From Spirochaetaceae bacterium (GTDB taxonomy: Bacteria > Spirochaetota > Spirochaetia > DSM-27196 > SLAA01): a stretch of DNA of 7,994 nt. The DNA lies in assembly GCA_003564775.1 (NCBI GenBank), contig PXEI01000152.1, positions 1 through 7,994 of the forward strand, written 5' to 3'. Of the stretch, positions 1 to 7,513 are shown piece after piece. Position 1 is the stretch's first letter. Every line of letters begins with the position of its first letter. Position numbers and translations under genes: made by a program. Below the pieces are notes generated by a model. It made no database searches. It had not been told where the DNA came from and was given only the letters and a program-made list of their open reading frames with translations.

Positions 1-62
1 AAATGCGCTCACATTATGAGGCCAGCTGCACGTGTTCGACCATCGAATCTGTCTCGATAGGC

Positions 63-70
63 AAGGAGGA
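63..70 (+). promoter_or_regulatory. Ribosome binding site that fixes the start of the first McrB gene
   Basis: The purine-rich run AAGGAGGA lies 9 bases before an ATG at 80. The reading frame is open further upstream, to a GTG at 32, but that GTG has no Shine-Dalgarno-like sequence in front of it. The ATG at 80 is therefore the better start and shortens the protein by 16 residues, from 863 to 847. Confidence 0.85.
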
Positions 71-79
71 AACCTGGAA

Positions 80-2623
80 ATGTCACAGTTCACATGGACA
101 GACTTTTACATTGAAACCGCGCAGAAACTCATGGACTACGAGACTGAGCGCGGACGGGCGCAGCTGCTTGAGTTTCTTCGCGAAGTGGAACAGCGTGGGC
201 ACAAGACTGTAAGATTGACCGACAAGGACGCCTCCGGCGCTGATGTTCCACTTGCGGACATTGACCCGTTTACCTTCTTTGCAAACTTTAACCGGGGAAC
301 GACTGAAGCAGGGCGCTTAGCTATTTGTCGTGAAGTGAAACGCTTCTTGAACGTCACCGCAGACGTACCTTCGGACTTTGACGGAATACCGGTGGTCAAC
401 AATATTAAATCATGGTTCTTTCCTTACGCCATCAACAGAGAGGATTGGCATATACAAGCGTTGTGGGACATTGCCGCAGACGCCGTTAACGGGAGTGTCT
501 CGGCGGAGAGCTTTGACAGATGTCTTGGCATTCCACATGTAAACAAGAACCTGACCATGGGCCTCTTTTGGTTGAACCCAACCGCGTTCCTATCGGTAGA
601 CGCGGTGATGATGACTTGTTTGGGCCACAAGTTGGAGAGCCCTTTTAGTTATGCTGTTTATCAGAAAGCTCTGGCCGCTTACCGGTCTCAGTATGGACAA
701 TCCGGGTTCGTTGAAGTTTCTCACCAAGCCTGGCTCAAGAGCGTGACCAACTACTGGGTGTTCAATGCCAACCCTGACCAGTGGGACGTGTTTGCCGCAC
801 TTGCCAATGAAGACGTAGAGGTATGGACGGTCAACCAGCATGCGGCAGATATCACCCCTGGTGATAAGTTTGTGCTGTATGTCACCGGAACTCAGTCCGG
901 TGTGTACGGAGTTGGAACAGTGACCTCGGAAGTAGAAGAGGTGCCCGATGTCGAAGGCGCCGAGCGCTATCAACGCGGAGAAGCTGACGATGGTGCGAAG
1001 CCGAGAGTTGCTGTCAAGGTAGACCTTAACCTTCATGCAATGCCTATTCTCAAAAAAGATCTGGACCGTGATCCAAAGCTCGCTGGTGCCCCGTTCGGAA
1101 AACAAGGTACCAACTTAGCCTTGGAGAAAAAGGCGTTTAATCGGCTCAAGAAGATAGCGGATGCTCGTATTGAGCGCGCTGAGCAAGGTGAGGAATCTGT
1201 TGAGAGCGTGCATGAATCAGCATCTGGGTATACTGCCGATTCAGCTGGCGGCGAGGCGCGTGGCGACTCTCGTCGGCGCATGGCGAAGAACTTGATTCTG
1301 TACGGGCCTCCTGGAACCGGGAAGACCTACTCGGTGGTGAACCACTCCTTAGCGATTATTGACGGCAGAGACCCCTCGGTAAAGCAAAGCGCAGCAGACC
1401 GGGAGCGCTACAGGGAGCTACAGCAGGGGAGTGCGGCGCAGATTGAGTTTGTAACCTTTCATCAGTCCTTTTCCTATGAAGACTTTGTTGAAGGTATTCG
1501 CCCAAGTCTGTCGGAGGAAGAGTCTGCCGATCTTGCATACCGCTTGGTGCCCGGCGTGTTTCGACGTATGGCTGAGCGAGCGCGCAAAAACTACGAAAAC
1601 TCTCGTAAGAGTGTGACCGAGCTAGCCACCGAGCGGACGGCTGAGCAGGTGCTTGCCGACTTTGCTGATCATGTAAGAGAGCGCCTGGATGAAGGTGAGT
1701 ACCGAATAAACGACAAGGTCTATGTCATGGAGGTTGATGAAGGAGCCTTCCGCTATACAGGTGAGGCATGGAATCGCCACCAAGGTGGTATTCGCATGAA
1801 GTTCTCAGATCTCATTGCCATGTACAAAGCACGGGTCTCCTCACGGCAAGAAGTGAAAGAACTAGAAGAGCTAAGCGGATTGGCTCAGCAGCATGCAACC
1901 TACTACTTATTGATGTACCAGCACATGAAAGCGTACGAGGCGGCACACCAGGTACCGGCGGAGGGTGCTGTTGAGGAACAGCGCAAGGAGTACGTACTCG
2001 TAATTGATGAGATCAACCGTGGCAATGTTTCGCGGGTGCTGGGTGAGCTCATTACCCTAATCGAGCCTGACAAGCGCATTGGTGAGCGTCAAGAGACCTG
2101 GGTGCAGCTGCCGTACTCGCATGAAAGGTTCGCACTACCGCCGAACCTACATATCGTGGGAACCATGAACACTGCCGACCGCTCTCTTGCAGCGCTGGAT
2201 ACCGCACTTCGCAGGCGCTTTGAGTTTGAGGAAATGCTTCCGGAAGCCTCCTTGCTGCAAGAGACTGAGGACGGCATAGACCTCCGTCGTTTGCTTGAGC
2301 GAATCAACGCGCGCATAGAAGCACTGATTGACCGCGATCACTTAATTGGGCACGCCTGGCTCATGGATGTGGGAGATGTGACGGGGCTACGCAATGCCTT
2401 CCAGCACCGGATTGTACCGCTGCTGCAGGAGTACTTCTTTGACGATCTTTCGCGCATAGCAATGGTGCTCGAGTCTTCCTACGAGGAGGGCGTACTGACC
2501 AAGGTCAGTAGCGTTGATCTTGGATGGAAAGAACATACCGCCGGAGAAAGATACCGGGTTAACCCGCGCGTCTTGGCCGTGCCAGCGTTCTACATCGGCA
2601 TCTACGAGGATGCGGGCTTGTGA
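80..2623 (+). CDS. mcrB: EVE-domain McrB-like GTPase, motor and sensor subunit of a type IV restriction system
   Basis: Expected to be the DNA-binding, NTP-hydrolysing subunit of a modification-dependent nuclease that works with the next gene's McrC. Residues 1-220 form a mostly helical region with blocks at 62 (DPFTFF), 102 (GIPV) and 161 (GLFWLNP), which recur in this McrB subfamily but which I cannot name. Residues about 223-365 look like an EVE (PUA-like) domain: it opens YWVFNANPDQWD and contains GDKFVLYVTG. EVE domains are known readers of modified bases. A Ser/Glu/Gly-rich linker follows (365-405). The AAA+ motor has Walker A GPPGTGKT 409-416, FHQSFSYEDFVEGIRP 460-475, Walker B VIDEINRGN 641-649, the McrB signature MNTADRS 696-702, RRRF 711-714 and IGHAW 756-760. 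Walker A and B are about 230 residues apart because of an insert of roughly 130 residues (about 505-635). Length 847. The stop codon overlaps the GTG of mcrC. The substrate modification cannot be told from sequence. Confidence 0.93.
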   Translation: MSQFTWTDFYIETAQKLMDYETERGRAQLLEFLREVEQRGHKTVRLTDKDASGADVPLADIDPFTFFANFNRGTTEAGRLAICREVKRFLNVTADVPSDFDGIPVVNNIKSWFFPYAINREDWHIQALWDIAADAVNGSVSAESFDRCLGIPHVNKNLTMGLFWLNPTAFLSVDAVMMTCLGHKLESPFSYAVYQKALAAYRSQYGQSGFVEVSHQAWLKSVTNYWVFNANPDQWDVFAALANEDVEVWTVNQHAADITPGDKFVLYVTGTQSGVYGVGTVTSEVEEVPDVEGAERYQRGEADDGAKPRVAVKVDLNLHAMPILKKDLDRDPKLAGAPFGKQGTNLALEKKAFNRLKKIADARIERAEQGEESVESVHESASGYTADSAGGEARGDSRRRMAKNLILYGPPGTGKTYSVVNHSLAIIDGRDPSVKQSAADRERYRELQQGSAAQIEFVTFHQSFSYEDFVEGIRPSLSEEESADLAYRLVPGVFRRMAERARKNYENSRKSVTELATERTAEQVLADFADHVRERLDEGEYRINDKVYVMEVDEGAFRYTGEAWNRHQGGIRMKFSDLIAMYKARVSSRQEVKELEELSGLAQQHATYYLLMYQHMKAYEAAHQVPAEGAVEEQRKEYVLVIDEINRGNVSRVLGELITLIEPDKRIGERQETWVQLPYSHERFALPPNLHIVGTMNTADRSLAALDTALRRRFEFEEMLPEASLLQETEDGIDLRRLLERINARIEALIDRDHLIGHAWLMDVGDVTGLRNAFQHRIVPLLQEYFFDDLSRIAMVLESSYEEGVLTKVSSVDLGWKEHTAGERYRVNPRVLAVPAFYIGIYEDAGL

Positions 2624-3906
2624 GTTCTACGGTCATTACCGTCGTTGAGCACCAGAATATACCAAAACTGTCGTCGAGCCGGGACACCGACGCACTATTC
2701 TCTCTCTGCCAGGGTGCCGAGGGTGAGGATGCAGGGATTCTCACCGTTAGAGCAACACCTGCTGGCGCGGTTTTTAGGACGCGTGGTTTCGTTGGTGTTA
2801 TCGTGCTTCCCTCAGGCACGGTGCTTGAGATTCTGCCCAAGACAAGCGTCCTGAGTGATGAACAAAACGTATCGGGCGCGCGGAGCACATTGCTTGCGCT
2901 CATTCTCAACTGGTATAAGCTTGCACGCGGGCTTGAGCTTGGAGGGAGTCATGCTCTTGCATCAAACACGCCGCTGCTTGAGCAGCTCATGCAACTCTAC
3001 ATTATTGAACTGAACACCTTGCTGCGACGAGGTATGCGTTCCGGCTTTCGTAGCCACCGGGAGAAGCGGCAGAGTGTACGCGGCAGGATCGTGTGGAATG
3101 AGCAACTGCGCGGCTTTCGAGGAGTTACCGACGGCTTGGTATGTGAGTACGATGAGTTCTCCGCCGACCGGCCGGAGAACAGACTCCTACGCTGGAGTGT
3201 GGAGCAACTGCGCGGCTGGACAACTAACCCGGAACTCCGAAGCACATTGAGTGAGATGTATGATCGGCTTGCCCACGTTCCCACATCTTCCGTGCCGCGT
3301 GAAGACTTCCGGCGCTGGTCACAAGACCGGAACCTGAACTACTACCGTCACGTCAAGCCATGGATTGCACTGATTATTGAGATGACAAGTCCAACCGGCG
3401 TACTTGGAGACCAGTCCATGCCCGCATTGGTTTTCCCGTGTGAAAAGCTGTTTGAGCGGTGGGTGGAGACGTACCTTCAATCTGCGGTGTCCGGCACTGA
3501 GCTGACTCTCAAGCGGCAGAGCACCGAACACTATCTCACCACCTTTCAGAACAAGAACTGGTTCCAATTGAAACCGGACTTCGTGCTGGTGGCCAACGGC
3601 GAGACGACTGTTGTGATTGATGCCAAGTGGAAGCTTTTGCGAGCGTCGCTCCACTCCGGCACCGAGAAGTACGGAATCTCGCAGGCCGACCTGTATCAGA
3701 TGCAGGCCTACCTCGTTGCCTATGGCTGCGAACGAGGCGTGTTGGTCTATCCCCACCACCCGGACTTCCCCCAGTTGCTTGATGAAGAGGAGTTTTTCCT
3801 GGCGGAGGGGCGAAGCGTTGCGGTGCGGAGTATAGAAATTGGTAACCGACAGTCTTGCGAGGTCGTTCCGTTACCTCTGCCATTTTCGTTTCCATACTTC
3901 GTGTAG
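2620..3906 (+). CDS. mcrC: McrC-type PD-(D/E)xK nuclease subunit, partner of the EVE-McrB
   Basis: Nuclease and motor-activating subunit of the first McrBC module. It starts at a GTG that shares GTGA with the upstream stop. GAGGA at 2606-2610, 9 bases before, is a plausible ribosome binding site, so translational coupling is likely. The N-terminal half has the McrC-type block GVIVLPSGTVLEILPKT (about 59-75), then helices with RSGFRSH..K...VRGRI (140-157) and D183...ENRLL (186-190), as in the DUF2357/McrC family. The C-terminal half is the nuclease: P319-D320, thirteen residues, then D334-A-K336, followed by the helix DLYQMQAYLVAY with Q360. This is a complete PD-(D/E)xK core. Length 428 residues, within the ordinary range for McrC-like proteins. 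A 16-base perfect direct repeat within the gene encodes EQLRG twice (residues 161-165 and 195-199). No terminator is evident after the stop. Confidence 0.93.
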   Translation: MSSTVITVVEHQNIPKLSSSRDTDALFSLCQGAEGEDAGILTVRATPAGAVFRTRGFVGVIVLPSGTVLEILPKTSVLSDEQNVSGARSTLLALILNWYKLARGLELGGSHALASNTPLLEQLMQLYIIELNTLLRRGMRSGFRSHREKRQSVRGRIVWNEQLRGFRGVTDGLVCEYDEFSADRPENRLLRWSVEQLRGWTTNPELRSTLSEMYDRLAHVPTSSVPREDFRRWSQDRNLNYYRHVKPWIALIIEMTSPTGVLGDQSMPALVFPCEKLFERWVETYLQSAVSGTELTLKRQSTEHYLTTFQNKNWFQLKPDFVLVANGETTVVIDAKWKLLRASLHSGTEKYGISQADLYQMQAYLVAYGCERGVLVYPHHPDFPQLLDEEEFFLAEGRSVAVRSIEIGNRQSCEVVPLPLPFSFPYFV

Positions 3907-3957
3907 CTTTCCGCAGCGTCGGATTCAATCGCGTTGACCGTGGGGCAAGCATAGCAT

Positions 3958-3984
3958 TTGTCACATTGAGACTTTTGCTACAGT
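3958..3984 (+). promoter_or_regulatory. Candidate promoter for the second McrBC module
   Basis: TTGTCA at 3958-3963 matches five of six bases of a -35 box. An extended -10 reading TGC-TACAGT lies at 3976-3984, matching four of six bases plus the TG, with a short 15-base spacer. An alternative -10, CAGTAT at 3981-3986, gives a 17-base spacer but a poorer match. This lies in the 156-base gap between the modules, where a separate promoter for the second pair would be expected. Assigned by consensus matching only. Confidence 0.4.
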
Positions 3985-3997
3985 ATGAGGTAGAGCG

Positions 3998-4015
3998 TGA
4001 GAGTCGAAACTCTCA
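3998..4015 (+). repeat. Perfect inverted repeat / hairpin in the leader of the second module
   Basis: TGAGAGT, a four-base loop CGAA, then ACTCTCA: a perfect seven-base-pair stem 48 bases before the ATG at 4063. No T-run follows, so it is not a standard intrinsic terminator. The half-site TGAGAG appears once more at 4038-4043, between the hairpin and the start codon. As DNA it could be an operator; as RNA, a small leader stem. Just downstream of the candidate promoter, either could affect expression of the second module. Function is inferred from position only. Confidence 0.5.
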
Positions 4016-4062
4016 TAATAAGCATGTTGGGTAATGATGAGAGACAAGAGAGGCGATAACCA

Positions 4063-6174
4063 ATGAGGGACGAGAACAGAGAACTATCGAAAGACTTCAC
4101 CGACCTTTTCGGAACCAGAGAGAATGCCGAAAAGCTGCTGGATCTCTTCGCGTACGCTTCACACCAGCTAAATATCACGAATCCAGATGATCCCATGATT
4201 GCATTAACCTGGTATCGGAAAGGAAGTAAACGTCGACTCCGGTTGAACTACGGCAACGTGTTGGTTTTTGGTATCGAGGGAAAGAACGGCAAACTCAGCC
4301 ACATACTTCTGCTGGTGGATCGGCAAAAGTGGTCAGAATTGGAAGCTGTTCTGTCGGCTCGGTACTCCGTCATGGCTGGAGCAGCCGCCGGATTTGGCTT
4401 TGTCGAAGCTACAGGAATTGCAGCGACAGACGCTCTCAGCGAACTTCCATCGATCATGAGCCAGCACTTGCCTTCGTTAGTGGAGATGTTTTCGGATTGG
4501 AAACGCAGTCCGTTTGGACGTTATCACAACCACGCGATCATGGAAGCTGTCCTTGTTTCAGAAAAGCGCGACCGACTGCTGGAAGGCGGTTTTGAAGCGG
4601 TGGAACGGCCAGTTGTTCACTCAAGCATTGGACGGCGGGCCTTCGATTTACTCGCACTACTTGAGGAAAGCCCATACGCTGCAACCTATTCACAGCGCAA
4701 AGAAGAGTACGTCTCCCAGTTGGAAGACCCATTTAAGATGCTATTCTCCAACGCTACCGAGACACTACCTGACTCGATCTCGGAGACAATGGAGCTTACT
4801 CGGAACGTGTTTTCTCGCATACCGAAAAACGATTACGGTCGAGGTGGTGCACACTCGCACTATTGGGGCGCGATCTACCCGAAAGAAGGGAAGCGAATAT
4901 CGGACGCTCAGTTATTCCTCTGGGTAAATCACGAGCGGGTGCGTATAGGATTCTCCATAGGGAGTTATGCTGGCAGGCCCCATGAAAGACATCTTCAGAA
5001 TGCTACTCGATACGGACAACAGCTGGCTCGTATGTTCGAAAGCGGGCTTGAAGACCTGGGCTGGGTTTTCGGCGAGGGCGAGGATCAAGAAGACTATCGT
5101 TGGCATGCGTACTTCAATGACCCGGGAAAGTTCGGCGCGACAGTATCGGTGGAACTCGATAAGGAAACTTTCTTACAAAGATCTGATGAGGAGATAGTTG
5201 CAACCATAAGCGACGTGTGGACACAACTGTATCCACTCGTGTTGCTGTCTACATCAGAAGATCCTATAGACCTCATAAAGGATTACCTGCTTCTTCGGGA
5301 AGGAGAGGATGTATCCGCGTTACTTGAGCCCTATGAAAAATACACGAAGGCGGATTTTTCCGTAGACACTGGGATAGGAGATTCAACAGTTGAATTGTGG
5401 CGAGCAGCTCTCGAGCGCAAGCGCCAGGTTGTGCTCTACGGTCCTCCGGGGACTGGGAAAACCTATATCGCTGAGCGCTTAGCTCGATTGTTGGTGTCTG
5501 AGAAAACTGGGTTGATTGGCACTGTCCAGTTTCACCCGGCGTACACGTATGAAGAGTTTATGGAAGGCATACGACCGGAGCGGCATTCCGGTGGCGGTCT
5601 GGATTATCCGACAAAGAACGGTCGCTTTGTGGATTTCTGTCAGGAGGCCGACCAATTAAATGCTGAATCACCGTGTGTTTTCATTATTGATGAAATCAAC
5701 AGGGCAAATCTGGCTCGAGTCTTCGGGGAGCTGATGTACTTGCTCGAATACCGCAACAAATTGATTTCTCTCCCGAGCGGCCAGATGTTCAAGATACCTC
5801 AGAACGTGTTCGTGATCGGAACGATGAACACTGCAGATCGCTCAATAGCCTTGGTAGACCACGCGTTGCGTCGTCGGTTCGCCTTTCTTAGGCTTGATCC
5901 AAATTTTGAGGTGCTGCGTAACTATCACGCACAACGCGGACTTGATGTTGCTGGCCTAGTTTCGGTACTGGAAGAAGTGAATAGGCTGATTGACGACCCG
6001 GACTACTCGTTAGGTATATCCTTCTTCATGCATGAACAGTTGAATCAGCATCTTCAGCTCATATGGGAGACTGAGATTCTCCCGTATCTTGAGGAGTACT
6101 TCTTTGATCGGCGTGAGGCAATAGAGCCCTTCCGTTGGTACTCAATAGCCTCGCGGATTACCCCCGCAGGATAG
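4063..6174 (+). CDS. mcrB: Second McrB-like GTPase with an unassigned N-terminal sensor region
   Basis: Motor and probable sensor subunit of the second McrBC module. The start is well fixed: an in-frame TAA lies at 4057-4059, and AGAGAGG (4047-4053) sits nine bases before the ATG. The AAA+ motor occupies about residues 440-700: Walker A GPPGTGKT 460-467, FHPAYTYEEFMEGIRP 490-505, Walker B IIDEINRAN with D543-E544, MNTADRS 588-594, RRRF 603-606 and LGISFFM about 650-656. Only about 38 residues separate GIRP from Walker B, so the large insert of the first McrB is absent. Residues 1-430 show no EVE domain. They hold a mixed region (1-200), a helical stretch with FDLLALLEESPY, and a block from about 245 to 425 containing RIPKNDYGRGG, HSHYWGAIYP and a strand-rich LFLWVNHERVRIGFSIG. 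I do not recognise this as a named family; by position it should bind DNA or another cue. Length 703. Four bases separate it from the next gene. Confidence 0.93.
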   Translation: MRDENRELSKDFTDLFGTRENAEKLLDLFAYASHQLNITNPDDPMIALTWYRKGSKRRLRLNYGNVLVFGIEGKNGKLSHILLLVDRQKWSELEAVLSARYSVMAGAAAGFGFVEATGIAATDALSELPSIMSQHLPSLVEMFSDWKRSPFGRYHNHAIMEAVLVSEKRDRLLEGGFEAVERPVVHSSIGRRAFDLLALLEESPYAATYSQRKEEYVSQLEDPFKMLFSNATETLPDSISETMELTRNVFSRIPKNDYGRGGAHSHYWGAIYPKEGKRISDAQLFLWVNHERVRIGFSIGSYAGRPHERHLQNATRYGQQLARMFESGLEDLGWVFGEGEDQEDYRWHAYFNDPGKFGATVSVELDKETFLQRSDEEIVATISDVWTQLYPLVLLSTSEDPIDLIKDYLLLREGEDVSALLEPYEKYTKADFSVDTGIGDSTVELWRAALERKRQVVLYGPPGTGKTYIAERLARLLVSEKTGLIGTVQFHPAYTYEEFMEGIRPERHSGGGLDYPTKNGRFVDFCQEADQLNAESPCVFIIDEINRANLARVFGELMYLLEYRNKLISLPSGQMFKIPQNVFVIGTMNTADRSIALVDHALRRRFAFLRLDPNFEVLRNYHAQRGLDVAGLVSVLEEVNRLIDDPDYSLGISFFMHEQLNQHLQLIWETEILPYLEEYFFDRREAIEPFRWYSIASRITPAG

Positions 6175-6178
6175 TGAA

Positions 6179-7366
6179 GTGAGTGTTGAAACGCTCGTGC
6201 TGCGTGAGCATGAGGATATCGTATTCCCACGGAATTCCCTTTCCGCGGAGATCCTACGGGAGCTGCGGGATCAGTTCGGTATACGTTGTACCGTACGACT
6301 CGGGGGGAATAACGAGGATGAAGTAGTTCTGAACTCCGAGTCACAAGCGGGAGTGTTGGTATTGAGCGACGGTACGACTGTCGAGTTGCGCCCGAAGACC
6401 CCAATCGCAAACATTTTTTGGATGTGGGAAATCGCTTTCGGTATCGACCTGAAGTTCGACTGGAGTCAAACCACGAAGCTTTCATATCTTGACGAGCTCT
6501 ACTCCCGGTTAGCTGATGTCTTTATCATGCGTATTCGGCGACTCATGGCTCTTGGACTGTACCGTTCATATCGTGCGCACTCTGAGCAACTACGGACAGT
6601 GCGTGGAAGACTTGACCTTGGTAGACATCTGTCCAGGTCATGGAGCCCCTCTTTACCGTGCCGTTATGAGGAACATGAAGCCGACAATATGCACAATCGT
6701 CTTCTTCTTTGGTCTCTTGTAGCGATCTTTCGCTCCTGCGCAATAAGGGAAGAAACACGAATGCGGGCTGTAGCAGTAGCGCGGTATCTGATGCAATCGG
6801 TTGCCGTAGAACCACAGCAAACTCGCACCTATTCTCAACAACGATACGATCGACTCAATATGCACTACAGGCCTCTACACGCACTTGGTCGTTTCTTCGT
6901 AGAGTTTGCAGGGCCATCGCTAACAGGATCTCTTCATGGATTGGGTGTTCCGTTCTTGGTGAATATGCCGTTGCTCTATGAGAACTTCGTTGCGTGCTGG
7001 TTGCAACAGAATCTGCCAAGTCCATACGAGCTATCGATACACCCGTCGCGGAAATTAGGTACATCGAGTTATAGAATGGTTCCGGACTTGGTGCTCTACA
7101 CGTCTAAACCGGAGCGTAGAGCTATAGCCGTGCTCGATACAAAGTACAAGGTTGGCGAACGCGTCTCCGAAAGCGATCTATATCAGGCTGTCGCGTATGC
7201 GACTGAGTTTGGGGTTGATACCGCGTGGCTCGTGTATCCAACGCTCGTCAGTGACGCAGGTGGGGTGCCAGTCGGTGATTCAGTGACCGTGAAGTGTTCA
7301 ACGTTCAGGATCGATGGCGACCTGGATCAAGCGGGACAAGAGTTTCTCAAGGTGCTTGGGATGTAG
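6179..7366 (+). CDS. mcrC: Second McrC-type PD-(D/E)xK nuclease subunit
   Basis: Nuclease partner of the second McrB, from whose stop it is separated by four bases. It starts at GTG with AGGA at 6168-6171, seven bases before, so the pair is probably co-translated. The N-terminal half aligns by eye with the first McrC: GVLVLSDGTTVELRPKT at residues 58-74, nearly the same position; YRSYRAHSEQLRTVRGRL (128-145); and D169...NRLL (173-176). The nuclease core is complete: P302-D303, sixteen residues, D320-T-K322, then DLYQAVAYATEFG with Q336 and AWLVYP. Length 395 residues. Apart from these blocks the two McrC proteins differ widely, so this is not a recent duplicate. The base composition sampled here is about 49% GC, below that of the first module. 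Confidence 0.92.
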   Translation: MSVETLVLREHEDIVFPRNSLSAEILRELRDQFGIRCTVRLGGNNEDEVVLNSESQAGVLVLSDGTTVELRPKTPIANIFWMWEIAFGIDLKFDWSQTTKLSYLDELYSRLADVFIMRIRRLMALGLYRSYRAHSEQLRTVRGRLDLGRHLSRSWSPSLPCRYEEHEADNMHNRLLLWSLVAIFRSCAIREETRMRAVAVARYLMQSVAVEPQQTRTYSQQRYDRLNMHYRPLHALGRFFVEFAGPSLTGSLHGLGVPFLVNMPLLYENFVACWLQQNLPSPYELSIHPSRKLGTSSYRMVPDLVLYTSKPERRAIAVLDTKYKVGERVSESDLYQAVAYATEFGVDTAWLVYPTLVSDAGGVPVGDSVTVKCSTFRIDGDLDQAGQEFLKVLGM

Positions 7367-7513
7367 AAGACTGCATTCCGACTGCCCCCGGCATTGCCGC
7401 AACATGAGGAACTATCACAACCTTTGCGGTTTCCGACGTTGGGTTTTGGGAAGTGGAATTATACTGTTGATGCCTGGTACCGGGCAATAAACTATGGCTG
7501 GCGGCCTGCCGTG

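Noticed and set aside
32..79. GTG at 32 as start of the first McrB
   Set aside because: It lacks a Shine-Dalgarno site, whereas the in-frame ATG at 80 has AAGGAGGA at good spacing; the extra 16 residues show no family features.
590..1105. Minus-strand open frame of 171 codons opposite the first McrB
   Set aside because: It lies fully antisense to a well-supported gene with EVE and AAA+ motifs and shows no recognisable domain; it is a shadow of the + strand coding frame.
3907..3957. Intrinsic terminator after the first mcrC
   Set aside because: No GC-rich stem followed by a T-run is present; TTGACC at 3934-3939 looks like a -35 box but has no -10 at proper distance.
3319..3964. Minus-strand open frames opposite the first mcrC, running into the intergenic gap
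   Set aside because: They are antisense to the PD-(D/E)xK core and contain no recognisable motif or convincing ribosome binding site. I considered an antitoxin or antisense regulator but found no support.
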